Positions 60,691-64,000 of a DNA stretch of 64,000 nucleotides are shown here, piece by piece (position 1 is the first letter of the stretch; the number at the start of each line of letters is the position of its first letter). A program made the position numbers and the translations under genes. The stretch is from the NCBI RefSeq assembly GCF_901709675.1, contig NC_051104.1:7136501-7200500 (forward strand), in the 5' to 3' direction. This DNA is from Syngnathus acus (taxonomy: Eukaryota > Chordata > Actinopteri > Syngnathiformes > Syngnathidae). Below the pieces are notes generated by a model. The model was given only the letters and a program-made list of their open reading frames with translations. It searched no databases and was not told where the DNA came from.

Positions 60691-60864
60691 ATAATAGCAT
60701 TGACAGAATAGCAAGCCAAGCTCACCTCAAGACTGAAAACTGCCCCACCCACTTCCTGAGACCTCAGCGACTCATGAAGCAGTATTAAACAAGCGAAAGG
60801 AAAAAAAAAAAAAGTCACAAACTTTATGCAGAAGTGAGAGAAAATGGACAAAGTAGAGCCCGCC

Positions 60865-63000
60865 CGCCCTCACCCCCACCTGCCGATTGGCTGTTTGAAA
60901 GTCAATATCTGCTGCGTCAATGACAAGTCAAAACATGAAACCTTGGCAAGAAGGCGCTTGGTTCTATTGGAATTGAGCTTTCTCGGTTACCGTAGGCACG
61001 CCATTTCTTCAGGTGCCCCTCTGTCGCCGTCCTCTGGTCAGTAAGTGAAATGCCGTCGGGGAACATCCAACATAAACGAGCCGAATAAAAATGTGTATTT
61101 ATTTTTATAGCTACATATTGTTTTGATTACAATAGTTGAAAGCATTACTCGTGTTGTTTCCTTCCATTAGAAACATTGATTTTAACTCTTTTGGAAGAGT
61201 GTAGGGTAGAGTCACTAATGCATCTAAGGCTTAATAAGCATTTATTTGTCAATACAAACACGATACAAATAAGACTATGCAGTCATTGCAATTATATGTA
61301 TTCCTTTCAAGTTGAATTGACAGTAGATGTATACCATTACACATATATATGTGTGTACTATATATCTGAATGGATGGAGAAAAATTTGGTACCTTTCCCA
61401 GATAGTGTGTATGCACGTATGGAGGCTGTGTCAGCTGTAATTTGGCATTTCGTCTGGCTGAATCAGGTTTCTACCAAGTTATGTTGCGCTGGCTGCTTTA
61501 CTGGGTTAACATGAGCTGACAGGACACCTGCTTGCAGATGCAAGTGTGAAGATGGATTACATTAAATAACACCTGGTGTACACTCACGCGTGTGTTGGGA
61601 GCTTGGGAAGGAAAAGTAGTTGTTTCTTTTCCAAAACAACCAGCTGAGCACAGGATGCACTTATTTGCAGCATTAGAGTATTACAATAAACAAACCTCCA
61701 GACTTTTTTTGAAACTCTTCAATAAATTCAACATCAAGATTCTCTGTATCTTTATTTACTATGACAAGCACAACCAATACCAAACTCCAGTTGAAACATT
61801 TGAAGATGTAACTCAAAGAGAAATGTGAAAGACAGCAAGAGTGAAATTCTTCATTTCAAAAGGAAATTACTTCGGATTCATCGCAAAGAGTGTAGACATC
61901 TTTTACTTCCTGAACATGAGTGCTGTGACCAATCCGTGTAAGTGCATGGTGTCCTGATATGTTTGAAACACACCAATCTTGTGCGAAAATGAACACTAGC
62001 ACACAACCAAAAAGATGGAATGTACTTTTTTTTCATTAAGATCCTACTTTTGTAATCTTCAATTTACATATCTGCTTTTTTGGGGCAGCAGGGCTTTGTT
62101 TAGCGTGCTCTATCCAGGCCTTGGTCTGCTAAAGCTTGAACAACATGGGGGGGGAAAAAAACCAAAAAAAAACCAGCATGCATACTTGTTGCTTTTGATA
62201 TCAGGTATACATACACTCACAAAGGATTTGGCTTCATTAGCTGCTGAAATAAAAGAAAAAAAGTATGCAGGCACTGCTGGATTATCTTTGCTTGAAGCAG
62301 TTTGCGTGTGCAGATGCCATGAATAACACTGCAGAGTTGAGGAGGATGCAAAAGCGATCTAGTTAACAGTTGACACAGCTAACTAAGCAGTTGATACGCA
62401 ATTATTTTAAGACACTAATAATTCAGTTCAAAGGAATCTTGCCTTAATTAGAACCCGACCAATTAGTGGGTGCACTGCCGGAATGTTTATTGGTTAGAAC
62501 GCTCGCTCATTTTCTTTTTTGTGGCTGTCGTGCAATGTGGCAACTGTCTGGCTATGAAAATATTTTTTGCGTTTTGACTTTTTTGTTATATTATCCGAAA
62601 CACGTGGCCTCTATGATTTGCTGTTAGGGTCTTTTGGTGTGTTGTATGTACAAAGCCTTTCATCTTATGAATTAGTTCACTGGTCTATTATTGTATTGAT
62701 TCGTGTGAGCGACATCAATTAAGACTTTCAAAAAGATTTAACTTGCAGGAGACAAAAGTGCAAGACAATTAGCGCAGCACCGATGCCAGGCAACTTATAA
62801 GGACTGGATTGAAACAATGGCAATACTGGTATTAGGCCACTGCTACAGACAACTTCCACATCACACAACAGTTAACAAAAACAAGAAAAAAATAAAAATA
62901 ATAATACGACCGGTCAATCAAAGGACGTGTGCCGAGCAGGAAACCGTGTTCAATTGGGAAGGCCGACTGGTGGAGTTAGCATGGCCACAGCATAGCGAGC
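60865..63000. other. Spacer between the inverted repeat and DAP
   Basis: A CCACC/GATTGG-containing stretch (60862-60895) borders the repeat. The rest is AT-rich with a short ATATAT tract near 61342 and purine runs near 62149-62172. No supported gene was found; part of it is likely to be the DAP 3' UTR. Confidence 0.5.
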
Positions 63001-63007
63001 GCCCGGC

Positions 63008-63531
63008 TCACTTGCGGGGTTGATGGATGTGCTGGTTGATGTGCTGAGAGGGGGGCAGCTTGGGGATGCCAGGCTGGGGCTTCTGGTGCGCCACCTGGGC
63101 AGCAGCCGGGGTGAAGTCCTTATCGCCCTGAAACCATCAGCCAAAAGGATGTCACAAGCAAATGGGAAATGTTACAAGAATCCAAGTGTGTGAAGGGTAA
63201 CGGTAAAGCCGCCATCTGCTCTGCGGCCGTAAACTCTTACTGATATTAAAAAAATTAAAAAAAATCTCATCACAAATTGGATTAGAGAGGGACGTTGCTA
63301 TTTCAAAGAGGAATGGAGTATTTTCATAAAAAAATAAAATCATGAATCTGTTAATATTATCATTATTCATTAGGACTATCAAGTTAGAATTTCATTCCGT
63401 TATATTCCATACAAACTCATTGTAAGATTACAAGCACTTATATTTCCACTACATTAATATTACATCTCTGAATAAATGTGCGTGTTACCTTGGTAACCAC
63501 TCCAGACACAATCACCGGGGCCTTGGGTGGA
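63008..63531 (-). CDS. dap: Death-associated protein DAP, last two coding exons
   Basis: Two minus-strand exons, 63489-63531 (43 bp) and 63008-63127 (120 bp), join in frame with GT-AG borders. They encode PPKAPVIVSGVVTK, then GDKDFTPAAAQVAHQKPQP and a C-terminus ending HINQHIHQPRK. This is the conserved C-terminal half of DAP, a small proline-rich cytosolic protein first found as a mediator of interferon-gamma-induced death and later described as an mTOR-regulated suppressor of autophagy. The earlier exons lie beyond the right edge of the window. The position next to ankrd33b matches the human 5p15.2 order. DAPL1 is a paralogue; synteny favours DAP. Confidence 0.9.
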
Positions 63532-64000
63532 CTGAAAACAAGAGAAAAGCAAAGTATACAAAATGTTTCGTAGCAGGCCGAAGGCTGCCGAAAGGGCAGA
63601 GAAGGACACGTGGAGTCAAACACCTTCATAACAATAATAATGGATCATCACAGAGGAGGCTGGAGGTGGGTGAGCGGAGACAAAAAGAAAGGGATGACGG
63701 CAGAAGAAAAGACGAACGGAACGAGCGCACGCCTTGACCTTGACGTGACAAACGAGCGCCGCCGTCTAATTTAACAGCCTCGTCACCCCGCGGTAATGGT
63801 GACTGCCTTCAGAAAGCCCCCTCAAAGACATTTAGGAACCTTTAACAATAGTATACGTAGCAATTGAAATTCATTGAAGTGAAAAATATGAGGATTCTTT
63901 TTTTTTTTTTTTACTGATAGTAAAACTGATTCCGGGTGCCTTTCATTTTTCTGTTGAAGTTACTAGTTGATGAATGAATTTGACCAATTTAAAAAAATCA
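63532..64000 (-). other. DAP intron, incomplete
   Basis: Sequence upstream of the penultimate DAP exon, up to the window edge. No further DAP exon is recognisable; a T tract lies at 63898-63912. Confidence 0.6.

Larger units (their letters stand above)
46188..60742. repeat. Giant composite inverted repeat (palindrome), about 14.5 kb
   Basis: The sequence from about 46188 to 48.7 kb reappears in reverse complement at 58.2-60742. Paired positions keep a constant sum of 106930 (for example 46638 with 60292, and 48258 with 58672), so there is no net indel over more than 2 kb. Differences I could place are 46467/60463, 46805/60125 and 46899/60031; the outermost ~130 bp is more diverged. Inside, a 29/36-bp minisatellite fills both arms but in rearranged order, and polarity flips at about 52.80 kb. 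No transposase or reverse transcriptase frame is present. A foldback-type element, an inverted duplication, or an assembly artefact remain possible. Confidence 0.9.
58230..60742 (-). repeat. Right outer arm of the inverted repeat
   Basis: This is the reverse complement of the left outer arm and carries the same modules on the minus strand. Beyond it, 60741-60862 repeats part of 60489-60620 in tandem (the 'cccacttcctgagacc' to 'gcagaagtgagagaaaat' segment). The right arm therefore has one more partial module than the left. Confidence 0.85.

Noticed and set aside
46188-60742. Maverick, Teratorn or other large DNA transposon with long terminal inverted repeats
   Set aside because: No polymerase, integrase or transposase frame exists between the arms; only satellites are present.

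Overview
The window is genomic DNA of a vertebrate, almost certainly a ray-finned (teleost) fish. The genes are split by short GT-AG introns, the spacers carry long (CA)n arrays and fish-type SINE and hAT debris, and six conserved vertebrate genes can be read. Gene names rest on recognising the translated exons by eye; no database search was run.

Layout. 1-12.4 kb is gene-poor and lies 3' of AMER2. It holds microsatellites, transposon fragments and one candidate conserved non-coding element. 14.37-16.37 kb is the single-exon coding region of amer2 (minus). 19.4-24.4 kb is mtmr6 (minus, 15 coding exons, 659 aa). It is head-to-head with nup58 (plus, 25.2-33.1 kb, 14 coding exons, 594 aa) across an 828-bp bidirectional promoter. 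34.2-36.8 kb is ropn1l (plus), 39.5-44.6 kb is ankrd33b (plus, 6 exons, 518 aa), and 63.0-63.5 kb holds the last two coding exons of dap (minus, running off the right edge). In human the first three genes sit together on 13q12 and the last three on 5p15.2, so the window joins two synteny blocks at about 33-34.2 kb.

The standout is a roughly 14.5-kb inverted repeat at 46.19-60.74 kb between ankrd33b and dap. Each arm runs, from outside in: tRNA-like modules with intact A and B boxes; CCAAT/GC-box promoter-like DNA; 116-bp tandem repeats, each with a 37-bp segment flanked by splice signals; a stretch with YY1-type motifs; a short splice-compatible ORF and a poly(A) signal; and then kilobases of a 29/36-bp minisatellite. 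A third satellite fills the centre, where strand polarity flips near 52.80 kb. The outer 2.5 kb of the arms is almost base-for-base mirrored, while the minisatellite is rearranged and about 2 kb longer on the right. It could be a foldback-type element, an inverted duplication of a small gene, or partly an assembly product. Giant open frames here (up to about 2,000 codons, several frames, both strands) come from a stop-free repeat unit and are not genes.

The conserved genes are not an operon or pathway. MTMR6 is a phosphoinositide phosphatase, NUP58 a nuclear pore FG protein, AMER2 a membrane scaffold for APC, ROPN1L a sperm-flagellum/cilium RIIa protein, ANKRD33B an ankyrin protein and DAP a small autophagy/death-related protein.
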